From the NCBI RefSeq assembly GCF_002847505.1, contig NZ_MXAV01000038.1:1-32442 (forward strand): a stretch of DNA of 32,442 nt, read 5' to 3'. Position 1 is the stretch's first letter. Each line of letters starts with the position of its first letter. Positions 1 to 6,094 of this stretch are shown one piece after another. This stretch comes from Acidithiobacillus marinus. Lineage in GTDB: Bacteria; Pseudomonadota; Gammaproteobacteria; Acidithiobacillales; Acidithiobacillaceae. Made by a program: the position numbers and the translations under genes. The notes under the pieces were generated by a model. The model saw only the letters and a list, made by a program, of their open reading frames with translations, searched no databases and was not told the origin of the DNA.

Positions 1-1
1 G

Positions 2-127
2 GGTAATCTACCCGCACAACATTTTTACAGGAAGTGGGGTTTTACACCAGATGGTGTTGAAAAGATAAACACAAAACTCGTTGGATCGGCTTTATATAAA
101 TTACTCTACAGAAGAGCTATCTCATAA
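2..127 (+). CDS. GNAT-family N-acetyltransferase, C-terminal part (5' end outside window)
   Basis: The open frame from the window edge encodes 41 residues ending in a TAA at 125-127. It contains AQHFYRKWGF, the typical C-terminal beta-strand/helix motif of GNAT acetyltransferases (A..FY.k.GF), followed by a short basic tail. GNAT enzymes transfer an acetyl group from acetyl-CoA to an amine; the substrate cannot be told from this tail. It lies about 100 bp upstream of the DapD-like gene on the same strand, so the two could share a transcript, but a GTTAC palindrome and the gap separate them. Only the end of the gene is visible, so whether the gene is intact is unknown. Confidence 0.6.
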   Translation, partial: GNLPAQHFYRKWGFTPDGVEKINTKLVGSALYKLLYRRAIS

Positions 128-166
128 AATACAGAGGATTGTCAATCCTGGTGTCTCAATCATTAC

Positions 167-179
167 CGTTACTGTAACG
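167..179. repeat. Perfect palindrome CGTTACTGTAACG upstream of dapD-like gene
   Basis: A 13-bp palindrome (CGTTAC-T-GTAACG) lies about 50 bp before the DapD-like start. A related GTTAC-G-GTAAC palindrome lies after the same gene at 1247-1257. It could be an operator or part of an end repeat; the function is unknown. Confidence 0.4.
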
Positions 180-225
180 CAAAAGCTAGCGCTCTAAAGC
201 TGCTAGGTTCAACCATAATTCACTA

Positions 226-1140
226 ATGGAATGGAACATGAATAATGAAAATGTGAAGTTGAAAGGACTTCGGTACATCGACACCGGATCAAATACAACA
301 ATTGATGCGTACTTTCCCGAGGATGACGACGCGAAGCGATCGTGCCTGGCGGTGAAGTACGGCCTCGTCCGGAGTGAGGCTTTTGAAATTGAAGTTGATC
401 TTTCCGTCGAGATCAGTAGTGTCGAAGATGCATACGCTAGACTGTATTTGCTATCGAGTCGGCGCGTGAAGCCAAATACGGTTTGTCTCGACGGGCTTTT
501 TGAGAATCTGCCCATCGTGGCGTGGACTTCGGCTGGTCCCATCATGCCGTATTTAGTGGCTAATCTGCGCACACTCCTTGCCGAAGAACACCACCACTTG
601 ACGATCTTCTCCGTCGATAAGTTCCCTCGAATGACGGACTATGTGGTTCCGACCGGCGTGCGTATCGGAGATGCAGACAGGGTTCGATTAGGGGCATTTC
701 TCTCGGAGGGCACGACAGTGATGCACGAAGGTTTCGTGAATTTCAATGCGGGCTCGTTGGGTAAGTGCATGATTGAAGGTCGTGTGACGCCCGGAGTCAC
801 AGTGGGCAATGGCAGCGACATCGGTGCCGGATCATCAATTATGGGAACCTTATCTGGCGGCGGAAAGCGAACGAACTCGGTTGGGGAAGGGTCGCTGCTG
901 GGGGCAAATGCCGGAATAGGAATCTCGCTGGGTAACGAGTGTATTGTCGAGGCAGGTTTGTATGTCACAGCTGGGACTAAGGTCCGACTTCCAGATGGCA
1001 CTGTGGATTACGCCCGCAATCTTTCAGGGAAGGATCACCTTTTGTTTCGGAGAAATAGCCAAACTGGCGTTGTCGAAGTACTTCCCACGAACAAATCCAC
1101 TTGGGGCGGGATCAATGCGACGCTTCACACAAACGACTAA
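226..1140 (+). CDS. dapD: DapD-like tetrahydrodipicolinate N-succinyltransferase, actinobacterial type
   Basis: Predicted to transfer succinyl from succinyl-CoA to tetrahydrodipicolinate in lysine/diaminopimelate synthesis, or to a related substrate in a secondary pathway (TabB of tabtoxin synthesis is a DapD relative). The C-terminal two thirds is a left-handed beta-helix of hexapeptide repeats. The central signature (VRIGDADRVRLGAFLSEGTT, then MHEGFVNFNAGSLG, then IMGTLSGGG) and the LLFRRNS motif near residue 275 match the roughly 317-residue mycobacterial form rather than the 274-residue enteric form. At 304 residues it looks full length. An ATG at 238 with GGAA six bases upstream is an alternative start. 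No other lysine genes are nearby; a GNAT gene and an MFS transporter flank it, which hints at an accessory role. Part of its 3' end is duplicated at 24838-24877. Confidence 0.88.
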   Translation: MEWNMNNENVKLKGLRYIDTGSNTTIDAYFPEDDDAKRSCLAVKYGLVRSEAFEIEVDLSVEISSVEDAYARLYLLSSRRVKPNTVCLDGLFENLPIVAWTSAGPIMPYLVANLRTLLAEEHHHLTIFSVDKFPRMTDYVVPTGVRIGDADRVRLGAFLSEGTTVMHEGFVNFNAGSLGKCMIEGRVTPGVTVGNGSDIGAGSSIMGTLSGGGKRTNSVGEGSLLGANAGIGISLGNECIVEAGLYVTAGTKVRLPDGTVDYARNLSGKDHLLFRRNSQTGVVEVLPTNKSTWGGINATLHTND

Positions 1141-1656
1141 GTACTTACCGCATGGTCTTCGTTCCATTGGGCTTCAGACCCCTTTACTGGCATTTGATTG
1201 GTATTGAACAGCTGATGGTTAATCAGCTAGTTAAAAAACACAGCTTGTTACGGTAACTAAAAAGCGCGACTTGAAACTGCTCAGGGGACGGAATTTAAAG
1301 TACGTTTTTTGAAGCGCCCCCTTCATGACTCATCCCCGACCCGGAGGCAGGGAAACTGGAATAGTCCGATGCTTGTTTTTGGGCAAAAACATCCAGTTTG
1401 GTTACGCACTGGTTTGGTGCAAATTAAAAATTCGCACCAAAACTGCGCGTTCAGCAATATGGTTTTTATTTTTTATCGTTTTGATTTTATTAATCTTAAT
1501 CTCATAAATTATTAGAAATTAATGTTTGGCATATTATATGCTTATATGTCAGTGCGGTTCATGGGTCATGGTTTTCAAGCACGCTTCGCTGCAAATTTTA
1601 ATTTTTACGTCGGTTAGATAATAAGATGAGGAATTTGGTGTCAACAAGAGCAATCT
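1141..1656. other. Gene-free AT-rich interval with inverted repeats
   Basis: No convincing gene was found. The interval holds a hairpin at 1210-1228 (AGCTGAT, 5-base loop, ATCAGCT), the GTTACGGTAAC palindrome at 1247-1257, and a 29-bp imperfect palindrome at 1413-1441 (TTTGGTGC arms). The segment around 1279-1360 has a diverged relative near 29817-29910. From about 1450 the DNA becomes very AT-rich and leads into the MFS gene, whose promoter probably lies here. Confidence 0.5.
1413..1441. repeat. 29-bp imperfect palindrome with TTTGGTGC arms
   Basis: TTTGGTGC at 1413-1420 pairs with GCACCAAA at 1434-1441, and the inner AATT/AATT extends the stem with one mismatch around an AAA loop. A T-rich stretch follows only after about 20 bp, so it is not a classic terminator. 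It may be an operator or the end structure of a small mobile repeat. Confidence 0.4.
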
Positions 1657-2922
1657 ATGGATAAGCTATGGAGCAGGGCAGCAATCGGATTATTTATTGG
1701 CTCAGCTCTGGCAAACTTCAGTGTTTGGATTGATTTCCTCGTAATCCTCACATTGACATCATATATATATCATGCAAGTGCTTTTCTAATGGCTTTTGTA
1801 AGTGCTTTGATACTTGGACCGTCGGTTTTCCTGGGCCCCCGTTTGGGACGATTGGTAGATGCTGAAAATAATCCATCCTGGATGTTGATTTTATCATTGG
1901 TTCTAAGGGGTAGCACCACAGCTCTTCTTTTGCTCATGCCATCATTTCCATTGTTCTGTCTGATCGTGTTTTTCAGATCGGTGATGGCGCTTCCAGAATA
2001 TCCGGCAAGCAACGCGCTGGCTGCACAGATTATACCGCCCACTGATGTATCACGCTATTTTGGTTTATTGGGTCTCCTGAGGAGCGCATCCAAAATTGGT
2101 GCGCCGACTTTGGGTGTTGTGCTCGCATCCATTTATGGGGTAGCTCTTGCCATTCAGATTTCCATCGGAATGACACTCGTCGCAGCAGTAACAATTATTT
2201 TCGCTTTTTATAAAAAGCTATATAGTAATACAAATGAATACGTTGAAAACCATAATGACCAAAATATTAAAGAATTAAAGTCTGATAATAATATCTCAAC
2301 TTCTAAAAATATATTTCTATTGAAAAAACTGCTATGGACGGTCACCACTTATTCTTTTATGGTGTTTTTTATCAATAATCAATTGCCAGTCCTTTTGAGA
2401 AACGCTGGCTTCAATATGATTCTACTTGGTGTGCTTGTCTCGTCTTCTGGTGCCGGTGGAATTTTTGCTGCCAGTTATCTCTCGCGACGAAGGCGTTCTA
2501 AACAATCCGACACCATGAATCCAATGCGCGCAACGATTGTATCTGTAAATGCTATTGCATTTTGCTTTGTGGCATTAGGTGGTGCATTCATGTTGCCTTT
2601 ATCAATCGCACCGTACGTGGCTACCATACTTTTTTTCTGTACAGGGATATTTTCTACAACTGAGGCAATTCGGGCAAATGTTGTAGTTGTGCAGGGGTTT
2701 CCAAAAAACGCCGGTGAAATAACGGCAAAGTTAAGCGCGTTTCGCAATTTTGCGATGCTAATCGCACCATGGTTTGCTGCAATATTTATGCATTATGATT
2801 TATCGATAAGTGTACTATTCATTGTTGACGGCGGTATCGGGTTGATGATCATGTATGGTATTTTTCAGGTATATAAGCATGTTAACCAAAAAACAGGACA
2901 TTCCCCGACTCTGCCGAGGTGA
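1657..2922 (+). CDS. MFS transporter
   Basis: A 421-residue, highly hydrophobic protein with about 12 predicted membrane helices, split into two halves by a hydrophilic AT-rich linker (residues about 190-225). The loop after helix 2 has GPRLGRLVDA, a form of the G-x-L-a-D-r-x-G-r motif between helices 2 and 3 of the major facilitator superfamily, and an equivalent basic loop (SRRRRSKQ) lies in the second half. This supports a proton-driven inner-membrane transporter, most like drug or siderophore exporters. The substrate cannot be read from sequence. The start follows a weak AAGAG site. Codon use is much more AT-rich than in the central operon, suggesting separate acquisition. Confidence 0.85.
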   Translation: MDKLWSRAAIGLFIGSALANFSVWIDFLVILTLTSYIYHASAFLMAFVSALILGPSVFLGPRLGRLVDAENNPSWMLILSLVLRGSTTALLLLMPSFPLFCLIVFFRSVMALPEYPASNALAAQIIPPTDVSRYFGLLGLLRSASKIGAPTLGVVLASIYGVALAIQISIGMTLVAAVTIIFAFYKKLYSNTNEYVENHNDQNIKELKSDNNISTSKNIFLLKKLLWTVTTYSFMVFFINNQLPVLLRNAGFNMILLGVLVSSSGAGGIFAASYLSRRRRSKQSDTMNPMRATIVSVNAIAFCFVALGGAFMLPLSIAPYVATILFFCTGIFSTTEAIRANVVVVQGFPKNAGEITAKLSAFRNFAMLIAPWFAAIFMHYDLSISVLFIVDGGIGLMIMYGIFQVYKHVNQKTGHSPTLPR

Positions 2923-3002
2923 CAGTATGGTGCGACTCGTCATGCAATCACAAAACCCCGTCAGAATTCCCACCGTTTGGGCTGAGCTAAGGGTTATAAG
3001 GG

Positions 3003-3140
3003 TTAGTTGTCCATTCTGCAGACGTAGCTCGGTTCTTGAAGCTGCTGACCATCGAGCTCAAATTCCTGCGGAGGCAGGGTCTCTGCCTCGAACCCGATAG
3101 CCTTGTAGAAGCGGATAGCTGGCTCTTTTCCCGCCCAAAC
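3003..3140 (-). pseudogene. GNAT acetyltransferase C-terminal remnant
   Basis: On the minus strand the frame ending in TAA at 3003-3005 reads HVWAGKEPAIRFYKAIGFEA and then about 30 more residues. It contains the A-I-x-F-Y-K-x-I-G-F motif of GNAT acetyltransferases. An in-frame TAG just upstream and the absence of the acetyl-CoA-binding core show that only the last 46 or so codons remain. It is the most downstream member of a minus-strand row of broken small genes (HD hydrolase, VOC protein, 97-aa protein) that looks like a decayed cassette array. Confidence 0.6.
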
Positions 3141-3328
3141 ATGATGGCGTGGCTATAGCGAGTATGTTAATCAGCGTCATTCGTTTACCATCTGTCAGCA
3201 TCAGGTTTTTACCACCCCCCCCCCATATCGTGGAAATCAATCATTTTTTGTTGAAAATTTTGTATATCAGCAAAACTCTAGAATTTTCAGAGGTGAGCAA
3301 TCCAGACGCTGATTGTGCTGAAAACTGG
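3141..3328. other. Unassigned insert with a 10-C homopolymer
   Basis: This AT-rich stretch separates the GNAT remnant from the broken HD gene and matches no family that I recognise. It contains a run of ten C at 3215-3224, which is prone to slippage and to sequencing error. It may be the scar of a mobile element. Confidence 0.3.
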
Positions 3329-3478
3329 CTAATCACTAGCACCGTTTGACACCTGCCAACTGTGTTCTGCTGTGTTTTCATATCTATCGAGGCCACTTGG
3401 CTTGGTTTTACGAAGAATGGCCTTCAGTCGATCAAGCTCAATGGTGAACTCGAAGATTCTCTCGAAGTCATTTTTCAT
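3329..3478 (-). pseudogene. HD-domain hydrolase, truncated N-terminal part
   Basis: Starts at the ATG at 3478 (MKNDFERIFEFTIELDRLKA), 15 bases after a GTTGGGC box. LDRLKAILRKTKPSGLDRYE followed by NTAEHSW matches the N-terminus of YfbR/HDDC2-type HD phosphohydrolases, where H of AEHSW is the first metal ligand. The match stops right after HSWQV, and the frame ends seven residues later, so the later HD, H and D ligands are missing. Intact relatives are about 180-200 residues; this is 49. The break lies near 3350. It is very unlikely to be functional. Confidence 0.65.
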
Positions 3479-3492
3479 GTGATTATACTTGC

Positions 3493-3499
3493 GCCCAAC
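3493..3499 (-). other. GTTGGGC box, candidate attC core site
   Basis: On the minus strand this 7-mer fits the integron core consensus GTTRRRY. It lies between the VOC stop codon and the HD start codon, with the start 15 bases downstream, which is the spacing usual for cassette genes. A matching inverse core was not found, so this is a candidate only. Confidence 0.35.
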
Positions 3500-3530
3500 A
3501 TCCCATTGACGGAGGGGGTAGGCGGCCGGC

Positions 3531-3767
3531 TCATTGATGAGCACTCAGCGCGGAGCCTGCGGGACCGCGAAGACCAATGCAATTGCCCCACGGGTCTTGA
3601 ACCTGACACATAAGCTGGCCATTCTCAATGGGCAAAGGACCGCGATACAGGCGTGCACCTATGCCTTGAAAGTGCTTGAGTGAGGCTTCAAAGTTGGGTA
3701 CCTGCCAGTAAACAACAGAGCCGGAAGGGCCCGATGACACCTTGTCATCTGATGGTACAAGCTCAAT
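3531..3767 (-). pseudogene. VOC-superfamily protein, C-terminal half (split by IS256)
   Basis: Encodes the second half of a vicinal-oxygen-chelate (glyoxalase/bleomycin-resistance-like) domain: IELVPSDDKVSS, SGSVVYWQVPNF, then the final strand CQVQDPWGNCIGLRGP. The D-P-x-G-N motif is typical of the fold. The first half lies at 5183-5337 on the other side of the IS256 element. Removing the element and one copy of the target duplication joins the halves in frame (VRIEL-VPSDD) into a protein of about 125 residues, the usual size for one VOC domain. The substrate is unknown. Confidence 0.8.
3760..3767. repeat. IS256 target duplication AGCTCAAT, left copy
   Basis: The 8-bp AGCTCAAT is repeated exactly at 5183-5190, immediately outside both ends of the element. 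Eight or nine bases is the known target duplication size for IS256. Confidence 0.85.
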
Positions 3768-5182
3768 GAGCTATAGTCAAATCTGGTGTATGAGCATTTT
3801 CTGACATAGATCAGGCGGCGGTCTGTTGATCATCCGGCAGGGTGAGGTTAGCCGGTATGCCATCGATAAATTTCACCCCTGCAAAAAGCTGCAGGACTTT
3901 CTCTGGAGCATAAATCCCAATCCAGCGTTTTTCAGCCTGCTGCAGCATCTTGAAACCCAATCCCAGAAAGCTGCTGCGTGATACACAGTTCTTCGTCCGG
4001 GTAGTCCGGTGGCGTACCGTAGCGAAGGTGGACTCAATGGCATTGGTGGTCCGGATATGCCGCCAGTGTTCGGCCGGAAAATCATAGAAAGCGAGCAATT
4101 CAGCCCGATCTTTTTCCAGTTTAGCCACAGCCTTGGGATACTTTGCCTGGTAATTGCGCACAAACACGTCCAGTGCTTTTTCCGCAGCCTGGCGATTGGC
4201 GGCCATCCAGATTTCCTGCAACGCTGCCTTGGCTTTGCTCTGTTGGGCTTTGGGAAGTTCGTTGAGAATGTTGGCGGTCTTATGCACCCAGCAGCGTTGC
4301 TGACCAGTTTCGGGATAGGCTTCATCCAGTGCGGCCCAAAACCCCATGGCACCATCCCCAATGGCGAGCAAAGGGGCCGTCTCCAGACCGCGCGCCTGCA
4401 GGTCACGCAGGATCTCCAGCCAGGAAGCTTTGGATTCGCGCAGGCCGTCACTGACACTGACCAGCTCTTTCTTGCCCTCTGCCGTCACGCCGATAATCAC
4501 CAGCAGGCAGATACGCGGATCCTCCTCCGCACGGAGGTTCGTATAAATACCGTCTACCCACCAGTAAGCATAGCGCTTTCCCTGTAGGGAGCGGTGTTGC
4601 CAATGGGCATACTCTTGCGCCCACTCTGCCTTGAGACGTCCCAACACCGCAGGTGAAAGTCCCTTGGCCTCATCACCCAGCAAAATGGAAAGGGCTTCCT
4701 GCATGTGGCCGGAAGACACCCCATGCAGATAGAGCCAAGGTACTGTAGCGGCTACCGTTCGTGATTTGCGTACATACGGAGGCGCCAGTACCGAATTGAA
4801 TTTGATCCCCGATCCTGAGCGGTCCCGCACCTTGGGTACTTTGACGGGTACCGGACCCAGAGCGGTCATGATCTCGCGCTCCGGCAGATGCCCATTACGC
4901 ACGACCGCCTGACGCCCATCAACCATCCGCACCGTCGCAAATTCTTCCAGCAATACCGCCACCTCTGCCTCTATGGCCTGCTCAATCAGAGCGCGTGCCG
5001 CGCGTCGAAGTATCCCTTCAATGCCCAGACCCAACTCTCCCATCCCAACTGCTATTACGGTATTCTTTTCCACGGCGTACTCCTTATGTTGCTCTTTGAG
5101 TCGGAAACCCTTTGTAGCAACAGTACGCCACCTCATTCAAGCCAGTTGTAACGCGCCCGTACACCACTTTCGAGCATAGCTC
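3768..5182 (-). mobile_element. Complete IS256-family insertion sequence
   Basis: This 1415-bp element is bounded by 8-bp direct repeats. Its ends form imperfect inverted repeats: read inward, both begin GAGCTAT and later share GGTGTA-x-G-x-GC. It carries one intact transposase gene. The insertion splits a VOC gene. The exact duplication and intact transposase suggest a fairly recent event. Confidence 0.88.
3811..5073 (-). CDS. IS256-family (mutator type) transposase
   Basis: A DDE transposase that cuts and joins the ends of its own element. The protein of about 420 residues shows the Transposase_mut signatures: YWWVDGIYTNLR, LLVIIGVTAEGKKELVSVSD, LLAIGDGAMGFWAALDEAYP (the second catalytic Asp lies in this strand), QRCWVHKTANILN and the C-terminal HWRHIRTTNAIESTFATVR with the catalytic Glu. 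I chose the GTG at 5073 because AAGGAG lies six bases upstream; the ATG at 5136 would start inside the leader. No frameshift or stop is seen, so the element may still be active. Confidence 0.92.
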   Translation of the reverse strand: MEKNTVIAVGMGELGLGIEGILRRAARALIEQAIEAEVAVLLEEFATVRMVDGRQAVVRNGHLPEREIMTALGPVPVKVPKVRDRSGSGIKFNSVLAPPYVRKSRTVAATVPWLYLHGVSSGHMQEALSILLGDEAKGLSPAVLGRLKAEWAQEYAHWQHRSLQGKRYAYWWVDGIYTNLRAEEDPRICLLVIIGVTAEGKKELVSVSDGLRESKASWLEILRDLQARGLETAPLLAIGDGAMGFWAALDEAYPETGQQRCWVHKTANILNELPKAQQSKAKAALQEIWMAANRQAAEKALDVFVRNYQAKYPKAVAKLEKDRAELLAFYDFPAEHWRHIRTTNAIESTFATVRHRTTRTKNCVSRSSFLGLGFKMLQQAEKRWIGIYAPEKVLQLFAGVKFIDGIPANLTLPDDQQTAA

Positions 5183-5190
5183 AGCTCAAT
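5183..5190. repeat. IS256 target duplication AGCTCAAT, right copy
   Basis: Exact copy of the 8-mer at 3760-3767, directly outside the right end of the element. Confidence 0.85.
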
Positions 5191-5337
5191 ACGCACGCTG
5201 CCGAGAGAAAGGTACTCAAAATCTAGGTCGGAGACGCGCCGCCGGACCGCTTGTGGGAACGCACGCTCGTACCAGACAAACGCCTCCTGGATGCTTCCTA
5301 AGTGAACCATTACAGCTGCGACAGTGTGCTCGGTCAT
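5183..5337 (-). pseudogene. VOC-superfamily protein, N-terminal half (split by IS256)
   Basis: Starts at the ATG at 5337 and reads MTEHTVAAVMVHLGSIQEAF, WYERAFPQAV, then EYLSLGSVRIEL before entering the IS256 end. The pattern (strand, helix with WYE..FP, strand) is the first half of a VOC domain. The second half is at 3531-3767. The start follows a GTTGGGC box (5352-5358) by 14 bases, as in an integron cassette. Translation now runs 14 residues into the element and stops. Confidence 0.8.
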
Positions 5338-5351
5338 GATTCGCTTGTGCC

Positions 5352-5358
5352 GCCCAAC
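5352..5358 (-). other. GTTGGGC box, candidate attC core site
   Basis: On the minus strand, TCAGGTCAAGCGTTGGGC lies between the stop of the 97-aa gene and the VOC start. The GTTGGGC 7-mer fits GTTRRRY, and the preceding TCAGGTCAAGC resembles the right half of known attC sites. An upstream TCTGAGC can pair with GCTCAGG, but a clean inverse core was not found. Confidence 0.42.
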
Positions 5359-5443
5359 GCTTGACCTGAGCGGACGCTCACCCCTGAACTTGAGTTCGTG
5401 CTCAGACGCTGCACCGCCTGGAAGTTGGAACAGATAGGCCTGC

Positions 5444-5737
5444 TTACCACGAACCCGCCTTCCTTGGAGCAGACGCGCGGTGGGCCGAGAGCGAGGCCGA
5501 CACCTTGACCAACAGAGCCTCGTTGTCGGACGATCCGGAAAGCTTGAAGCGCGAGAACGACGTTCCGTCGAGTTTGACATCGACGAACAGACCGGCAGGA
5601 TCTTCGTGGAAGTGCAGGAATGCGGACGCTCCTCGATAGAAGACGCCCGGCTTACGCTCAACGAGAGCGGGGAGTACGCGAAGGCGTTCGAGCAGTGGGT
5701 CAAGTTGACGCAGAGCTTCGGCACTCGCGTGTTTCAT
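5444..5737 (-). CDS. Conserved small protein of unknown function
   Basis: A 97-residue soluble protein with no signal peptide. Its pattern (LDPLLERLRVLPALVERKPG, VFYRGASAFLHFHEDPAG, LFVDVKLDGTSFSRF) resembles short uncharacterised proteins often found as single genes in cassettes and other mobile contexts; I cannot name the family or function. The start ATG at 5737 follows a GTTAGGG sequence (5745-5751) closely, one base off the GTTRRRY cassette core. It is the most upstream member of the minus-strand row that continues with the split VOC gene, and appears intact. Confidence 0.6.
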   Translation of the reverse strand: MKHASAEALRQLDPLLERLRVLPALVERKPGVFYRGASAFLHFHEDPAGLFVDVKLDGTSFSRFKLSGSSDNEALLVKVSASLSAHRASAPRKAGSW

Positions 5738-5751
5738 TCGTGCGCCCTAAC

Positions 5752-5948
5752 GTAAATTCGACGACACTGTCGGTGCCGTGTAACAAGGGGGTATGCCGGA
5801 TAACATGGGATGATCCTCCTGTGGGTTGTAGACTGGATAGAATGCGTCATTGTGTCTCGCGGGCCAAAAATCCCGAAGGGAAGACCGCCCGGTTTTACTA
5901 GCTTCTTTTGCCACCCAGAAGGGCCGACCATCAGGCATTATGATAAGT
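5752..5948. other. Interval with no recognised gene
   Basis: Frames are open on both strands here, but none matches a family that I recognise, and no ribosome-binding site marks a start. It separates the cassette-like row from the toxin remnant. Confidence 0.3.
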
Positions 5949-6059
5949 CTACTCATTTTGAGTAGAAACCGGAAATTCGCGTCGGGCATGCACCATATTC
6001 ACGACCTCAATGCTGGCGGTTGCCACCCGATAGAAAACGGCGTAGTTCGGATGGGCAAC
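5949..6059 (-). pseudogene. RelE/ParE-type toxin C-terminal remnant
   Basis: The minus-strand frame reads VAHPNYAVFYRVATASIEVV followed by NMVHARREFP and a TAG stop. This is the C-terminal pattern of ParE/RelE toxins (H-P-N-Y-x-V-F-Y-R-V then H-A-R-R-D/E-F). An upstream TGA in frame and the absence of the first 50-60 residues show it is truncated; bases just upstream could continue the protein after a one-base shift. No antitoxin gene is visible. It lies directly downstream of the exporter operon. Confidence 0.6.
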
Positions 6060-6094
6060 AAATCAAGCAGTCAATGTTCACAAATTTATCAGAT

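Noticed and set aside
1210-1228. Hairpin AGCTGAT/ATCAGCT after the dapD-like gene as a terminator
   Set aside because: The stem is perfect, but no T-run follows on either strand, so it was not called a terminator.
5747-5989. 80-codon minus-strand frame upstream of the 97-aa gene
   Set aside because: No family match; it overlaps the ParE remnant in a different frame, and the conserved signal is in the remnant's frame.
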